From Corynebacterium variabile (GTDB lineage: Bacteria > Actinomycetota > Actinomycetes > Mycobacteriales > Mycobacteriaceae), in NCBI RefSeq assembly GCF_006539825.1, contig NZ_BJNT01000020.1, forward strand, positions 1 through 64,000: DNA of 64,000 bases, given 5' to 3'. The notes under the pieces are model-generated. The model did not search any database. It had not been told where the DNA came from and saw only the letters and a list, made by a program, of their open reading frames with translations. Below, piece by piece: positions 22,919 through 32,372 of the stretch (its first letter is position 1; each line of letters opens with the position of its first letter). Both the position numbers and the translations under genes were made by a program.

Positions 22919-24068
22919 GCCGTACACCACGAAGGCCGGCGAACGCCGCTACCGGGTCCGCTACCGCACCCCAGACCGCCGCCAGACCGACAAGCGCGGC
23001 TTCCGCACCCGCCGAGACGCCAACACGTTCGCCGCCACCGTCGAGGTAGACAAGATCACCGGCGGGTACATTCCACCGACCGCAGGACGCGCCACCATCG
23101 ACACGATCGGCGAACAGTGGCAGGCCGGGCTCGTTGACGTGTCCGAGTCATGGCGCCGCCGGCAGGAATCGCTCTGGCGTGTCCACGTACAGCCGAAGTG
23201 GGGCCCGTGGCAGGTCGCCAAGATCGAGCCCGGAGACGTACAACGGTGGATCAACAGCCTGCACGCCCCCACCCGCGAGCCCCGCCCGCTGGCACCGAAG
23301 ACCATCCGGCACGTTCACGGCGTCCTAGCGTCCATCCTCGACGTTGCCGTGAACGACCGGCGCCTGGTCACCAACCCGGCCCGGCAGGGGATCCGCCTAC
23401 CGCGCACCATGCAGGCCGAGAAACAGGCGCTGACCGCCGAGCAGGTACGAGCACTAGCCGCAGCCGCCCCGGAGTTCTACAGGCCCGTCGTGTGGTTCCT
23501 AGCGACCGCCGGCGCCCGGTGGGGCGAAATGTCCGCCCTACGCCCGAAGGACATGCAGGGGCGGGGACGCGTCCGACTATCCCGCGCGTACTCCAAGGTC
23601 GATAACGGCGTGGCGTTGACCGACTTGAAGGGACACGAGGCGCGAACCGTCGTAGTGCCCCCGCCGGTCGAGGACATGCTCACGGAGGTCGCCGCGGGCA
23701 AGGACCGGGACGCGCTCCTATGGGAGGCACCGAGGACCGGAGGCCCACTGAAACCACCGCGGGCCGGCCACTGGTTGGGCCTTGCAGTCGCCGAGTGTCA
23801 CGCGGCAGACGAGACGTTTCCGGAGCACCTGACCGCGCACGAGCTCCGACACACCGCGGCGTCGATCATGATTTCTTCCGGGGCGCACGTGAAGACGATC
23901 CAGCGGCAGTTGGGGCACAAGGACGCGGCCATGACGTTGAACCAGTACGGGCACCTCTTCGAGGACGACCTCGACGTAATCGCGGACGCCATGGGGACGG
24001 CCTTGTTTCCGCCGGAGTGTGGGCAAAGTGTGGGCACGGCAGGGGTACAGCCCCTTCCGGAGGAATGA
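22905..24068 (+). CDS. int: Tyrosine recombinase/integrase
   Basis: A 387-residue phage-type integrase. An N-terminal AP2-like arm-binding part (RRYRVRYRTPDRRQTDKRGF) is followed by a SAM-like core-binding domain (residues 65-165) and the catalytic domain with Arg205 (AGARWGEM), His312 and Arg315 (HELRH), His338 (LGHKD) and the nucleophile Tyr348 (NQYGH). It is adjacent to attR at the ssrA end, as usual for its site. The GTG start overlaps the XRE gene. Its 3' end carries two TGTGGGCA repeats that may be arm sites for the protein itself. Confidence 0.95.
   Translation: MATIEPYTTKAGERRYRVRYRTPDRRQTDKRGFRTRRDANTFAATVEVDKITGGYIPPTAGRATIDTIGEQWQAGLVDVSESWRRRQESLWRVHVQPKWGPWQVAKIEPGDVQRWINSLHAPTREPRPLAPKTIRHVHGVLASILDVAVNDRRLVTNPARQGIRLPRTMQAEKQALTAEQVRALAAAAPEFYRPVVWFLATAGARWGEMSALRPKDMQGRGRVRLSRAYSKVDNGVALTDLKGHEARTVVVPPPVEDMLTEVAAGKDRDALLWEAPRTGGPLKPPRAGHWLGLAVAECHAADETFPEHLTAHELRHTAASIMISSGAHVKTIQRQLGHKDAAMTLNQYGHLFEDDLDVIADAMGTALFPPECGQSVGTAGVQPLPEE
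24018..24036. repeat. Right pair of TGTGGGCA repeats (possible integrase arm sites)
   Basis: Two TGTGGGCA units with an 11-bp period, inside the last codons of the integrase gene. Together with the pair at 16424-16442 they match in sequence, spacing and direction. Confidence 0.5.
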
Positions 24069-24071
24069 GAA

Positions 24072-24104
24072 AGACCCCCTGACCTGCAATAGGTCAGGGG
24101 GTCT
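24072..24104. terminator. Bidirectional terminator between int and ssrA
   Basis: A 13-bp stem AGACCCCCTGACC/GGTCAGGGGGTCT with a 7-base loop starts 3 bp after the integrase stop and ends 5 bp before the tmRNA 3' end. It can stop both convergent transcripts and copies the stem at 16272-16301. Confidence 0.85.
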
Positions 24105-24106
24105 AG

Positions 24107-24134
24107 TCGTGGAGCCGCCGGGAATTGAACCCGG
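24107..24134. repeat. attR: 28-bp repeat within the functional ssrA 3' end
   Basis: Identical to 16305-16332. It covers the acceptor strand and T arm of tmRNA, so the element supplies the 3' end of the working ssrA gene. Confidence 0.9.
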
Positions 24135-24480
24135 GTCCTTCGCGACCTCGCCAGGGCTTCTCCGTGCGCAGTCCGCTCTATCCCTGCTCGGCTCTCCGGG
24201 TCACGCAGACCTGCCCGGACGATGAGCCCAGTCACCCTGAAATGTCCCTGACGGTCCGGATGACGGGGCCGTCAGGTAAGTTCCCGGAACGATGCCGGTG
24301 ACCGGAGGGGGAACAGACCCCGGGCCGACAGACACGCTTCGCTGGATTAGGCAGCGAGAGCGTAGTCGCGCTGAGTGTTCTCGGCGCTTAATTGGTTGCT
24401 GCGACGCTTGCGGTGGTCTCTAGCCTGCACCGGCACGCTTCCCCTGGCTCAATGCACGAAGTCGAAACCTGATCGACCCC
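24110..24480 (-). ncRNA. ssrA: tmRNA (transfer-messenger RNA)
   Basis: The 371-base RNA rescues stalled ribosomes together with SmpB. The ends pair as an alanine-type acceptor stem: GGGGTCG (24480-24474) with CGGCTCC (24117-24111), discriminator A24110, no encoded CCA. The T arm CCGGG-TTCAATT-CCCGG is intact. The tag reading frame, GCC to TAA at 24385-24347, encodes AENTQRDYALAA, ending in the usual ALAA degron. A phage-type element has integrated into the 3' end without changing these features. smpB lies 83 bp upstream in the same direction. Confidence 0.95.
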
Positions 24481-24563
24481 TCTGTACATCCCCTGCCGCC
24501 GGAAAGCTCGGTCAACGGCAGGATCTACAGACTATAACGCGGCACCCACTCAGACAATTCCCG

Positions 24564-25118
24564 TCAGGCGTTGATGCCCTTGACGCGGCGTCCCAGTTCG
24601 CGGGTGACCTCGCGCTCCTCGGTGCGGCGCTTGATGTCCTGCCGCTTGTCGTAGTCCTGCTTACCGGTGGCCAGCGCGAGTTCGACCTTGGCGCGTCCTC
24701 CGGAGAAGTAGATCTGCAGGGGCACGAGGGTGTTCTTGCCGTCGCGGACCTTACCCATGACCGAGTCGATCTCACCGCGGTGCATGAGCAGCTTGCGGGT
24801 CCGCCGCGGCGCGTGGTTGGTCCACGTGCCGTGGGTGTATTCGGGGATGTGCAGGCCGCGCAGCCAGATCTCGCCGTCGTCGACGGTGGCGAAGGCGTCC
24901 ACCAGGGATGCCTTGCCCTCACGCAGCGACTTCACCTCGGTACCCACCAGGGCCAGACCCGCCTCGTAGGTCTCGAGGATCTTGAAGTTGTGCCGCGCCT
25001 TGCGGTTGGTCGCGACGACCAGCGGGCCGCCGCCCTTGCGCCCCGGCGTCCCCTTCGCCTTGGCGGCCTTCTTGCCCGCACCCTTGCCGGAATCCACCGG
25101 CGTACTCTTCTTCACCAT
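24564..25118 (-). CDS. smpB: SsrA-binding protein SmpB
   Basis: A 184-residue protein that binds tmRNA and takes it to stalled ribosomes. The core is complete: [17 protein letters not shown] near residue 40, [40 protein letters not shown], and the basic C-terminal tail [14 protein letters not shown]. It carries an extra N-terminal extension of about 35 Lys/Gly-rich residues before the core, common in actinobacteria. It lies between ftsX and ssrA, all in the same direction. Confidence 0.96.
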   Translation of the reverse strand: MVKKSTPVDSGKGAGKKAAKAKGTPGRKGGGPLVVATNRKARHNFKILETYEAGLALVGTEVKSLREGKASLVDAFATVDDGEIWLRGLHIPEYTHGTWTNHAPRRTRKLLMHRGEIDSVMGKVRDGKNTLVPLQIYFSGGRAKVELALATGKQDYDKRQDIKRRTEEREVTRELGRRVKGINA

Positions 25119-25145
25119 AACCCGGGTAATACTACCCGGTCACCG

Positions 25146-26048
25146 CTATTTCTTCACGTACCAGCGCAGCGTCACCTGTGCGGTCACCGCCGCGATGAGG
25201 ACGCCGACAATGACGACCACCGGCGCGATCACCCAGATGTCCGAGGTGTCGATGCGTGCGATGAGGTGCGAGTCATAGAGAGACTTCAGCGCCTTGTCGA
25301 GGATGAACTGCTTGCCGGCGAACATGCCGACCACGGCCAGCACCGACCCCAGCAGGGCGGCGAGAACCGCCTCGATGACGAACGGGGCCTGGGTGTACCA
25401 GCGGGTCGCGCCGACCATACGCATGATGGAGACTTCGGTCCGTCGCTGGAAGGCGGCCATCTGCACCATGTTCATGATCAGCAGGATCGCGGCGATGCCC
25501 TGCACCACGGCGAGGATGAAGCTGGCGTTCCTGATGGCGTCGAGGTTGCGGGTCGCGCCGCGCAGGTCATCACCCTGGTCGACGATGGTGGCCACGCCGG
25601 GCATCTCACGGATCTCGTCGATGGCGGAGGTGTCCAGCGGGTCCGCGAGCCGCACGTGCAGGGCCGCGGGGAAGGCGTCCGGACTGGTCTGTGCGACGAG
25701 CTGCGGGTCCGAGTCCTTGAACAGCTCCACGAAGCGCTCGAAGCTCTGGTCCTTGTTGCGGAAAGTGACCGCCTCGACCTCGTCATTGGCGTCGAGCTTG
25801 TCCTTGACCGCCGCGCACTCGGCGCCGGAGCAGTCAGTGTCGGTGCCGGAGGTGTCGTCGTCGAGCTGGACCATGACCTCGATGCGGTCGAGGTAGATCT
25901 CCTTGGTATCGGAGGTCATATTGGTCAGCAGGATGCCCGTCGCGACCAGGGCCAGGGAGATCGCCGTGGTGATGACCATGGCGACAGTGATCGTGATATT
26001 GCGCCGGAAGCCGTCGAAGGCCTCCCTGAGAATGAATCCGAGCTTCAT
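25146..26048 (-). CDS. ftsX: Cell-division ABC transporter permease FtsX
   Basis: A 300-residue membrane protein with the FtsX layout: one N-terminal helix (ITVAMVITTAISLALVATGI), an extracellular domain of about 130 residues (with the cysteine pair CSGAECAA), then three C-terminal helices. With FtsE it activates peptidoglycan hydrolases at the division site. It starts 14 bp after ftsE and is followed by smpB 27 bp downstream. Confidence 0.95.
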   Translation of the reverse strand: MKLGFILREAFDGFRRNITITVAMVITTAISLALVATGILLTNMTSDTKEIYLDRIEVMVQLDDDTSGTDTDCSGAECAAVKDKLDANDEVEAVTFRNKDQSFERFVELFKDSDPQLVAQTSPDAFPAALHVRLADPLDTSAIDEIREMPGVATIVDQGDDLRGATRNLDAIRNASFILAVVQGIAAILLIMNMVQMAAFQRRTEVSIMRMVGATRWYTQAPFVIEAVLAALLGSVLAVVGMFAGKQFILDKALKSLYDSHLIARIDTSDIWVIAPVVVIVGVLIAAVTAQVTLRWYVKK

Positions 26049-26062
26049 CGTTCGTTTCTCCC

Positions 26063-26752
<690 letters not shown>

Positions 26753-26808
26753 GACGGCTACCCTACCTGGTCGGGTGGGGCTGATGAAACAGATGTGACT
26801 GATGTTGT

Positions 26809-27938
26809 TCATGGTGTCTGCAGGTCCCGTCGGGAGAATCCGAGGACGCCAACCCCGGTGAACACCACCGCCATGAGCACCACCAGCCCGACCACGTCCG
26901 CTTCCCCGCCCGGGACCCGGCCGACATGCTCGTACGGGGACAACTGAAGCACGTCGTCACCCAGCCTCATCATCCCGCCGGAGAGAGGACGTCGGCAACG
27001 ACGAAAGCCACCCACACCAGTCGCCAGATCTCCGGGCGCAGGCCGTGCAGTGCCGCTGCAGCGGCACCGAACACCTACACCGCCGGCGTGAGCAGTACAT
27101 GACCGGCCAGACAGGACACAACGTCGCCGCCGCGACCGGTGACCAGCGCTGCTCCGACCCCCTCCCCCAGGCTGGCGAGCCCGAGCAGCAGCACCACCGT
27201 CACCGCCCGTACTCCGGCCCAGAACAGATACCAGCGCATCCGCCCTACCCCGGTGGCCAGTACGGTCGCAGTGAACCCCTGCTCCTCGTGTCCTGCAAGG
27301 TCCTGCACCTCCAGCAGTGCATACGCGGTGACGGCGAGCCCGAAGAAGAGCCCCATGAACCCGAGGTAGCCGTCGACGAGGCCGTCACGTCCGCCGAGCA
27401 GGTCGGTGAGCGTGCTCGGCAGGTCGTCCGCACCTCCGCCGATCGTGCCCGCGAAGAGGCCGAAGACAAGTCCTCCGATCGCCAGGGACACCGCCCACCC
27501 CATCACCCCGGTCCGCTGCAACCGCCAGACCAGGGCCGGGACGGTGCGGACCCACCCCGGTGCCACCGCGGATCCGGGACGGTCGGGCAGCAGGCTCGCC
27601 CGACCGGTCCGCTCGTCGACGCGGGTATGCCGGATGACGGTCGTCATACCGAGGACCGCGGCGGCGAGCATGAGGTAGAGAAGGTAGACGCCGGCGATCA
27701 TCCGCGGCACGGTGATGTGGTCGTAGCCGTAGCCGGGCCCGCCGACGAGCATGGTCACCGGGTTGCCGAGGATCGGAGCGAAGGATCCGAGCTCGGTGCC
27801 GTGGTCGGTGACGACCGTGATCGCCACGGAGAAGTACAGGGCGAACATCGGCACGCCCGCCACCCACAGTGGCAGGCGGAGCCGGTCACGGCGCAGCTGG
27901 AACCGCAGGGCGGCACCGGTGCCGGTGACCGTGGTCAT
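26809..27938 (-). pseudogene. Broken ABC-2-type export permease
   Basis: The 5' part (27075-27938) encodes 287 residues of a multi-spanning permease of the tetronasin/polyether-exporter type (LRFQLRRDRLRLPLWVAG; GFTATVLATGVGRMRWYLFW) and ends at a stop. In another frame, 26809-27015 encodes its typical C terminus ([13 protein letters not shown] and a final helix followed by [10 protein letters not shown]). Together they are about 150 residues shorter than intact family members, so there is both a frameshift and an internal deletion. Its first codon overlaps the ATPase gene end, which is itself interrupted. Confidence 0.75.
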
Positions 27939-28870
27939 GCGTCCGCCCGCCCGTCGTCCGCCCGCCCGTAGTGCCGGAGCAGGAGCTGCTCGAGACTCGG
28001 CGGTGCCGCGGAGATACTGCGGACGTCGTGCTCGCCGAGCGCGCGGATCACCGCAGCGAGGTCGGCACTGTCGACGTCGAAATGGACATGGCAGGCGTCC
28101 TCCCCGAGCACCTCAGGGTCGTGGACACCGGGCAGGTCGGCAAGGTCGGTGACGGGTTCCCCGGCCCGCACGGTGACCGTGGTGCGGGACAGGTGCCGCA
28201 TCTCCTCCGGGGTGCCGGTCTCGACGATGCGGCCGTCACGGATCACGGAGATCCGGTCGGCCAGTGCCTCCACTTCGGCGAGAATGTGGCTGGACAGCAG
28301 GACCGTCGCGCCACGGCGGGTCAGTTAGTGGACACAGTGCCGGAACTCCGACTCCATCAGCGGGTCGAGTCCGGAGGTCGGTTCATCGAAGTGGAACAGG
28401 TCCGCATCGGTGGACATGGCCGCGACGAGGGCGCCCTTCTGCCGGTTCCCCTTGGAGTACTGCCGTCCTTTTCTCGTGAGGTCGAGGCCGAACCGGTCGA
28501 CCAAGGCGTCCCGACGTGCCCGGTCAGTGCCGCCGTGGAGCCTGCCGAGGACGTCGAGGATCTCCCCGCCCGTGAGGTTCGGCCAGAGTTCGACGTCCCC
28601 GGGGACGTAGGCGGTGCGCCGGTGCAGGGCGACGGCGTCCGTCCACGGGTCGAATCCGAGGACGCTGACCTCCCCGGCGTCGCAGCGCAACTCCCCCATG
28701 AGGATCCGGACTGTGGTGGATTTGCCCGCACCGTTGGGGCCGAGGAAACCGTGGACCTCGCCGGCGCGGACGTCGAGGTCGAGATCGTCGAGAACGGTGG
28801 TGTCCCCGTAGCGTTTGACGAGGCCACGGAGGTGCACCGCGGGTGCCAGACTGCTCTTCCACTGTGACAT
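27935..28870 (-). pseudogene. ABC exporter ATPase interrupted by one in-frame stop codon
   Basis: Read from ATG 28870, the frame encodes a typical exporter ATPase: Walker [11 protein letters not shown], signature region [15 protein letters not shown], Walker [15 protein letters not shown]. At 28327-28325 a TAA replaces a codon that in the family is usually Glu (GAA to TAA would do). The same frame then continues without shift: TVLLSSHILAEVEALADRI, including the switch His, and the C-terminal domain to 27935. The gene therefore looks complete except for one nonsense mutation. Translation restart at the GTG at 28273 would give only the C-terminal part. Confidence 0.85.
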
Positions 28871-29140
28871 GACTCCGATGCTAGTACCACATCACTGCAG
28901 GTCGACTGGTGTATGAGGATCACTTCCGCCGCCCAGACCCGCATTCTGCGTGCGACCCTCGAACACCGTTGATACTGTGCAGAAATGTGTGACAGTGATA
29001 CACCGACCCCCTCAGAAATCTAGCAGGATGCAGTAGAAACCCTCAGCAACGATGCGGGGCCACCGGAATCCCCGAGCCCACCAGAGAACACCTCCTCCGG
29101 GGAGACGAGGACGCCGGGTCTGCTCGGCGTCGTCGAACGG

Positions 29141-30649
29141 ATGGGCAACCTGCTGCCCAACCCCTTCTGGCTCTTCGTCGGCCTCGCCGGAATCGTCCTG
29201 GTCCTCAGCTGGCTCGGCTCGCTGATCGGGATGTCCGCGACGGACCCGGAGACCGGCGACAAGGTCGAGGTCGTCAACCTGCTCAGCAGTGACGGACTGA
29301 CCGACATCGTCTCCGGGGCGGTCACCAACTTCACCGGGTTCCCGCCGCTCGGGGTCATCATCACCGTCATGCTGGGCGTCTCCGTCACCGAGCATTCGGG
29401 CCTCATCTCCGCCGCCGTCCGGGCCGTTGTCGCCCGGACCGGACCGAAGACCCTGACCTTCGTCGTCGCCCTGACCGCCGTCACCGGCTCCATCGCCTCC
29501 GACGCGATCTTCGTCATCATGATCCCGCTGGGTGCCATGGCGTTCAACGCCCTGGGACGCTCGCCCATCGTCGGTGCGGTCGTCGCCTTCGCCGCGTCCG
29601 CCACCGGATTCAACGCCTCACTGCTGCTCAACATCACCGACGTGCTGCTGTCCGGTATCTCGACTTCCGCGGCGCACATCGTCGACCCGGACTACGAGGT
29701 CAACCCGCTCTCCAACTACTACTTCGTCATCGGCTCGTCCATCGTCCTGGCGATCATCATCACCCTGCTCACCGAGCTGTACATGGACCGGAAGATCCAC
29801 CAGATCGTCGATCACGACCAGGTCGACTACAGCGAGGTGAGCTTCACCGACGACGAGGGCCGGGAGATCACCGGTCTCACCCTCAAGCCGAACGAGTCAC
29901 GGGGCCTGAAGCTCGCGGGTCTCGCGCTCGTGGTCTGCCTGGCGCTCTACTTCGCCCCTCTCTTCGTCGGAGGTTCCCCGCTGCAGGGCGAAGGTGGCGC
30001 CGTGATGGAGAGCCCGCTGATCACCAACATCGCCGTACCGATCGCCGTGATCTTCTTCATCCTCGGTCTGGTCTACGGCCTGGCGGTGAAGACCATCACG
30101 ACCGCCACCGACGTGTCCGACTTCATGGCCCGCGGACTGCAGACCATGCTGCCGATCCTCGTGCTGTTCTTCGTGGTGGCCCAGTTCGTCTCCTGGTTCT
30201 CGGCGTCCAACATCGGCATCTGGGTCTCGATCAAGGGCTCTGACCTGCTGCAGAGCTGGGATCTCCCCGCGCCCGTGCTCTTCTTCGGTGTGGTCGTCAT
30301 GGTCGCCGTGCTCAATATGCTGGTCACCTCCGGCTCAGCACAGTGGGCACTGATGGCACCGGTCATCGTGCCGATGCTGATGTACATCGGTGTCACCCCC
30401 GAGGTCTCCCAGATGCTCTTCCGCATCGGAGACTCCGCTACCGCCGTCGTCACCCCGCTGAACCCCTACTTCGCCATGGCCTTCGCCTTCCTCATGCGCT
30501 ACTACCGGAAGGCCGGACTCGGCACGGTGATGTCGATGATGCTCCCCTACTGCATCGTCGTCATCATCGGCTGGTACCTCTTCTTCCTCGGCTGGTGGGC
30601 GCTGGACATCCCGCTGGGTCCGGGCACCCCGATGGAGTACCCGGCATAG
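29141..30649 (+). CDS. AbgT-family transporter (p-aminobenzoyl-glutamate/antimetabolite type)
   Basis: A 502-residue transporter with about 11-13 membrane helices. The family core is clear: NPFWLFVGLAGIVL, TVMLGVSVTEHSG, GSIASDAIFVIMIPLGA, and VTSGSAQWALMAPVIVP near the C terminus. AbgT/MtrF proteins move p-aminobenzoyl-glutamate or export sulfonamides. The conserved residues TPGLLGVVER lie in frame upstream of ATG 29141 and the frame is open back to 29024, yet it has no ATG, GTG or TTG there. An ATG at 29028 with a GCAGG site is in another frame and hits TAG after two codons. The natural start may have been lost by a small indel. Confidence 0.82.
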   Translation: MGNLLPNPFWLFVGLAGIVLVLSWLGSLIGMSATDPETGDKVEVVNLLSSDGLTDIVSGAVTNFTGFPPLGVIITVMLGVSVTEHSGLISAAVRAVVARTGPKTLTFVVALTAVTGSIASDAIFVIMIPLGAMAFNALGRSPIVGAVVAFAASATGFNASLLLNITDVLLSGISTSAAHIVDPDYEVNPLSNYYFVIGSSIVLAIIITLLTELYMDRKIHQIVDHDQVDYSEVSFTDDEGREITGLTLKPNESRGLKLAGLALVVCLALYFAPLFVGGSPLQGEGGAVMESPLITNIAVPIAVIFFILGLVYGLAVKTITTATDVSDFMARGLQTMLPILVLFFVVAQFVSWFSASNIGIWVSIKGSDLLQSWDLPAPVLFFGVVVMVAVLNMLVTSGSAQWALMAPVIVPMLMYIGVTPEVSQMLFRIGDSATAVVTPLNPYFAMAFAFLMRYYRKAGLGTVMSMMLPYCIVVIIGWYLFFLGWWALDIPLGPGTPMEYPA

Positions 30650-30664
30650 GGAGGACGCTCCGGG

Positions 30665-31354
30665 TCACACCAGCCGGTACTGCTGGCGCCCCTTCCGGTC
30701 CCGCACGGCGACACCGGCAGCTCGGAGCTTCTCCAGCGCAGCCTCCGCTTCCCCGTCCTTCTTGTCCGCCAGGGCCCGCTTGCGTGCACGGAGCAGATCA
30801 TCGACCGCGGCGTCCTTGCGTCCGTCCCCGTCGATCCAGTCGGTGAAGTCGGCGGCGAAGGGGTCGGCGTCCGCCAGAGGCGGATAGTCGTGCTCCTCCA
30901 GCGCGGCACGCAGCCCCGGGACCATCTCGTCCTCGATGCCACCGCGGTAGACCTCGGCGTCCCCGTCGAGGACCACAAACTCCTTCTCGGACGCCACCAG
31001 CAGCGTCATCCTGTCCTTGGAGAGGAACCTGTCATCGGTCTTGTGGTGGAGGGTGATACCCCAGTCGGCGACCTCGATCGCCCCCGAATCATCCATCCAC
31101 GCGGTGCAGATCACGAAGCCGGCGATGCCGCCGAAGGCGACGAGGATCGGCAGAACCCAGGCGAGGGAGAGCTGGTCGAGAGCGCGCAGAATCACCGGGG
31201 CCTCGCCGAACAGGTCGACAAGCCAGCCGACCAACGGCCCGACGAGGAAGGCGAGCACCAGCCCGAGGACGGCACCGACGACGGTGAAGATCGGCCGGTA
31301 CCAGGCGGGAATGGTGACGGTGGTGGGATCGAACTTCTCAGGCCGTTCAGACAT
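30665..31354 (-). CDS. YqeB-like membrane protein
   Basis: 229 residues with two N-terminal membrane helices (FTVVGAVLGLVLAFLVGPLV and WVLPILVAFGGIAGFVIC) and a cytoplasmic remainder: a beta-rich domain (WGITLHHKTDDRFLSKDRM) and a charged helical C terminus (LLRARKRALADKKDGEAEAALEKLR in segments). It resembles the YqeB family of unknown function. The start overlaps the end of the upstream TetR gene by 8 bp, so it is very likely controlled by that regulator. Confidence 0.75.
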   Translation of the reverse strand: MSERPEKFDPTTVTIPAWYRPIFTVVGAVLGLVLAFLVGPLVGWLVDLFGEAPVILRALDQLSLAWVLPILVAFGGIAGFVICTAWMDDSGAIEVADWGITLHHKTDDRFLSKDRMTLLVASEKEFVVLDGDAEVYRGGIEDEMVPGLRAALEEHDYPPLADADPFAADFTDWIDGDGRKDAAVDDLLRARKRALADKKDGEAEAALEKLRAAGVAVRDRKGRQQYRLV

Positions 31355-31955
31355 GGTCGGATTCTTTCAGGTAGCCCGGTCGCAGGTAGCCCTGCGCGGT
31401 GCGTCGCACCTCGGGTGACGGATCGTGGCCGGGTTCGGCGTTGAGGTAGCAGGCGTCGACGACGGTCATCAGCCAGCCTGCGGTGTGGTCCGGGTCGAGA
31501 ATTGCATCGACCTGACCTGCATTGATGGATCGTCGGATGAGATCAGTGAGCCCCTTGCGCTGGACGGCGGCGACCTTTTCTGACGCGGCGACCAGTTCCG
31601 GGTCGTGCCCCATCCGGCGCAGCGACTCGACGAGCATCCCCTGGGCATAGGGGTACGCGGCGTCCTTCGAGAGTTCGCTGAGGATGTCGAGGATGGACGC
31701 CAGGGGGTTGTCGGTGTTCCGGTGCTGCTCGATGAGCTTTTCCGCCGCCGGCAGGTCGGCCTCGAACGGGGCCCGGAACAGCGACGCCTTGTCAGGGAAG
31801 TAGTAGAAGATACTGGCCGGGCTGGTGCCGACCTCGCGGGCGACTTGAGCGACGGAGGTGGACTCGAACCCGTTGGTCGCGAAAAGTCGGGCGGCGACCT
31901 CGGCGATCTCCGCCTTCTTCTGCGCGATCTTCTCCGGGTCGACCTTCCTGGCCAC
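31347..31955 (-). CDS. TetR-family transcriptional regulator
   Basis: A 202-residue repressor with an N-terminal HTH (IAEVAARLFATNGFESTSVA; EVGTSPASIFYYFPDKASLF) and a helical ligand domain. The palindrome TGACTG-AC-CAGTCA at 31987-32000, 32 bp upstream of the start, is the expected operator. It overlaps the YqeB-like gene by 8 bp and probably regulates it along with itself. The ligand is unknown. Confidence 0.92.
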   Translation of the reverse strand: MARKVDPEKIAQKKAEIAEVAARLFATNGFESTSVAQVAREVGTSPASIFYYFPDKASLFRAPFEADLPAAEKLIEQHRNTDNPLASILDILSELSKDAAYPYAQGMLVESLRRMGHDPELVAASEKVAAVQRKGLTDLIRRSINAGQVDAILDPDHTAGWLMTVVDACYLNAEPGHDPSPEVRRTAQGYLRPGYLKESDHV

Positions 31956-31986
31956 TGCTTGCCTCCACTGACTCAGATAGTTTCTT

Positions 31987-32000
31987 TGACTGACCAGTCA
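31987..32000. promoter_or_regulatory. TetR operator-like palindrome
   Basis: TGACTG-AC-CAGTCA is a perfect 6-bp inverted repeat with a 2-base centre, directly upstream of the TetR gene. Confidence 0.75.
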
Positions 32001-32047
32001 GACATTAGCAGAGGGGTGGCCGCTTACCTACCTCCCCCACGACGACT

Positions 32048-32114
32048 GTCATGAGCTGACCCGGATCTGCACGATCCGTCGGACAGATTCTTCCGATCCG
32101 GGTCAGCTCATGAC
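32048..32114. repeat. Perfect 20-bp inverted repeat with 27-base loop
   Basis: Positions 32048-32067 and 32095-32114 are exact reverse complements; inside the loop TCGGA/TCCGA can form a smaller stem. The outer stem contains GACCCG/CGGGTC, as do two members of the hairpin family described at 34479 and 46047. No gene overlaps it. It may be a strong terminator or a repeat element. Confidence 0.8.
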
Positions 32115-32372
32115 ACGGGCACGTAGGAGCACGGACCCGCGGACAACCTCGCGGCACGATGGGAGCCGATCCCGAGGTCACCGCAGTTCTCCTGCAGGCC
32201 TCTGACGAGACCACCGGAGGACGCCTCGCCCAGCGCGAGCACGGCGACAGCCTCACGGACCACATGCGACGCAGCACAAGGGCCCTGCCGTACACGACAG
32301 AACCCGACAGTCCGGGTTGACCGCCCTAGGGGTAGGTTAACCCGGGTCAACCTGGGAGCGAGACGCGAACCC
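32115..32372. other. Intergenic stretch downstream of prfB
   Basis: No gene with a convincing start. On the minus strand a short open stretch (reading REAVAVLALGEASSGG and onwards to a stop near 32114) looks protein-like but has no start codon or known family and may be a relic. Positions 32334-32353 form the near-palindrome AGGTTAACCC/GGGTCAACCT, 20 bp after the prfB stop, which could act as its terminator. Confidence 0.35.

Larger units (their letters stand above)
16305..24134. mobile_element. Integrative element in ssrA encoding an HK97-type capsid (satellite-like)
   Basis: The element is bounded by 28-bp direct repeats of the ssrA 3' end (16305-16332 and 24107-24134), about 7.8 kb apart. 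On its right side it encodes a tyrosine integrase and an XRE regulator (plus strand). All other genes run leftwards: an excisionase-like protein, several short coupled genes, an HTH replication-initiator-like protein with internal palindromes, a helicase-loader-like protein, and a prohead-protease/major-capsid fusion. There is no portal, terminase, tail or lysis gene. It rebuilds an intact tmRNA 3' end, so integration should not harm trans-translation. It is either a phage satellite that supplies its own capsid protein or a prophage reduced to an unusual core. Confidence 0.88.
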
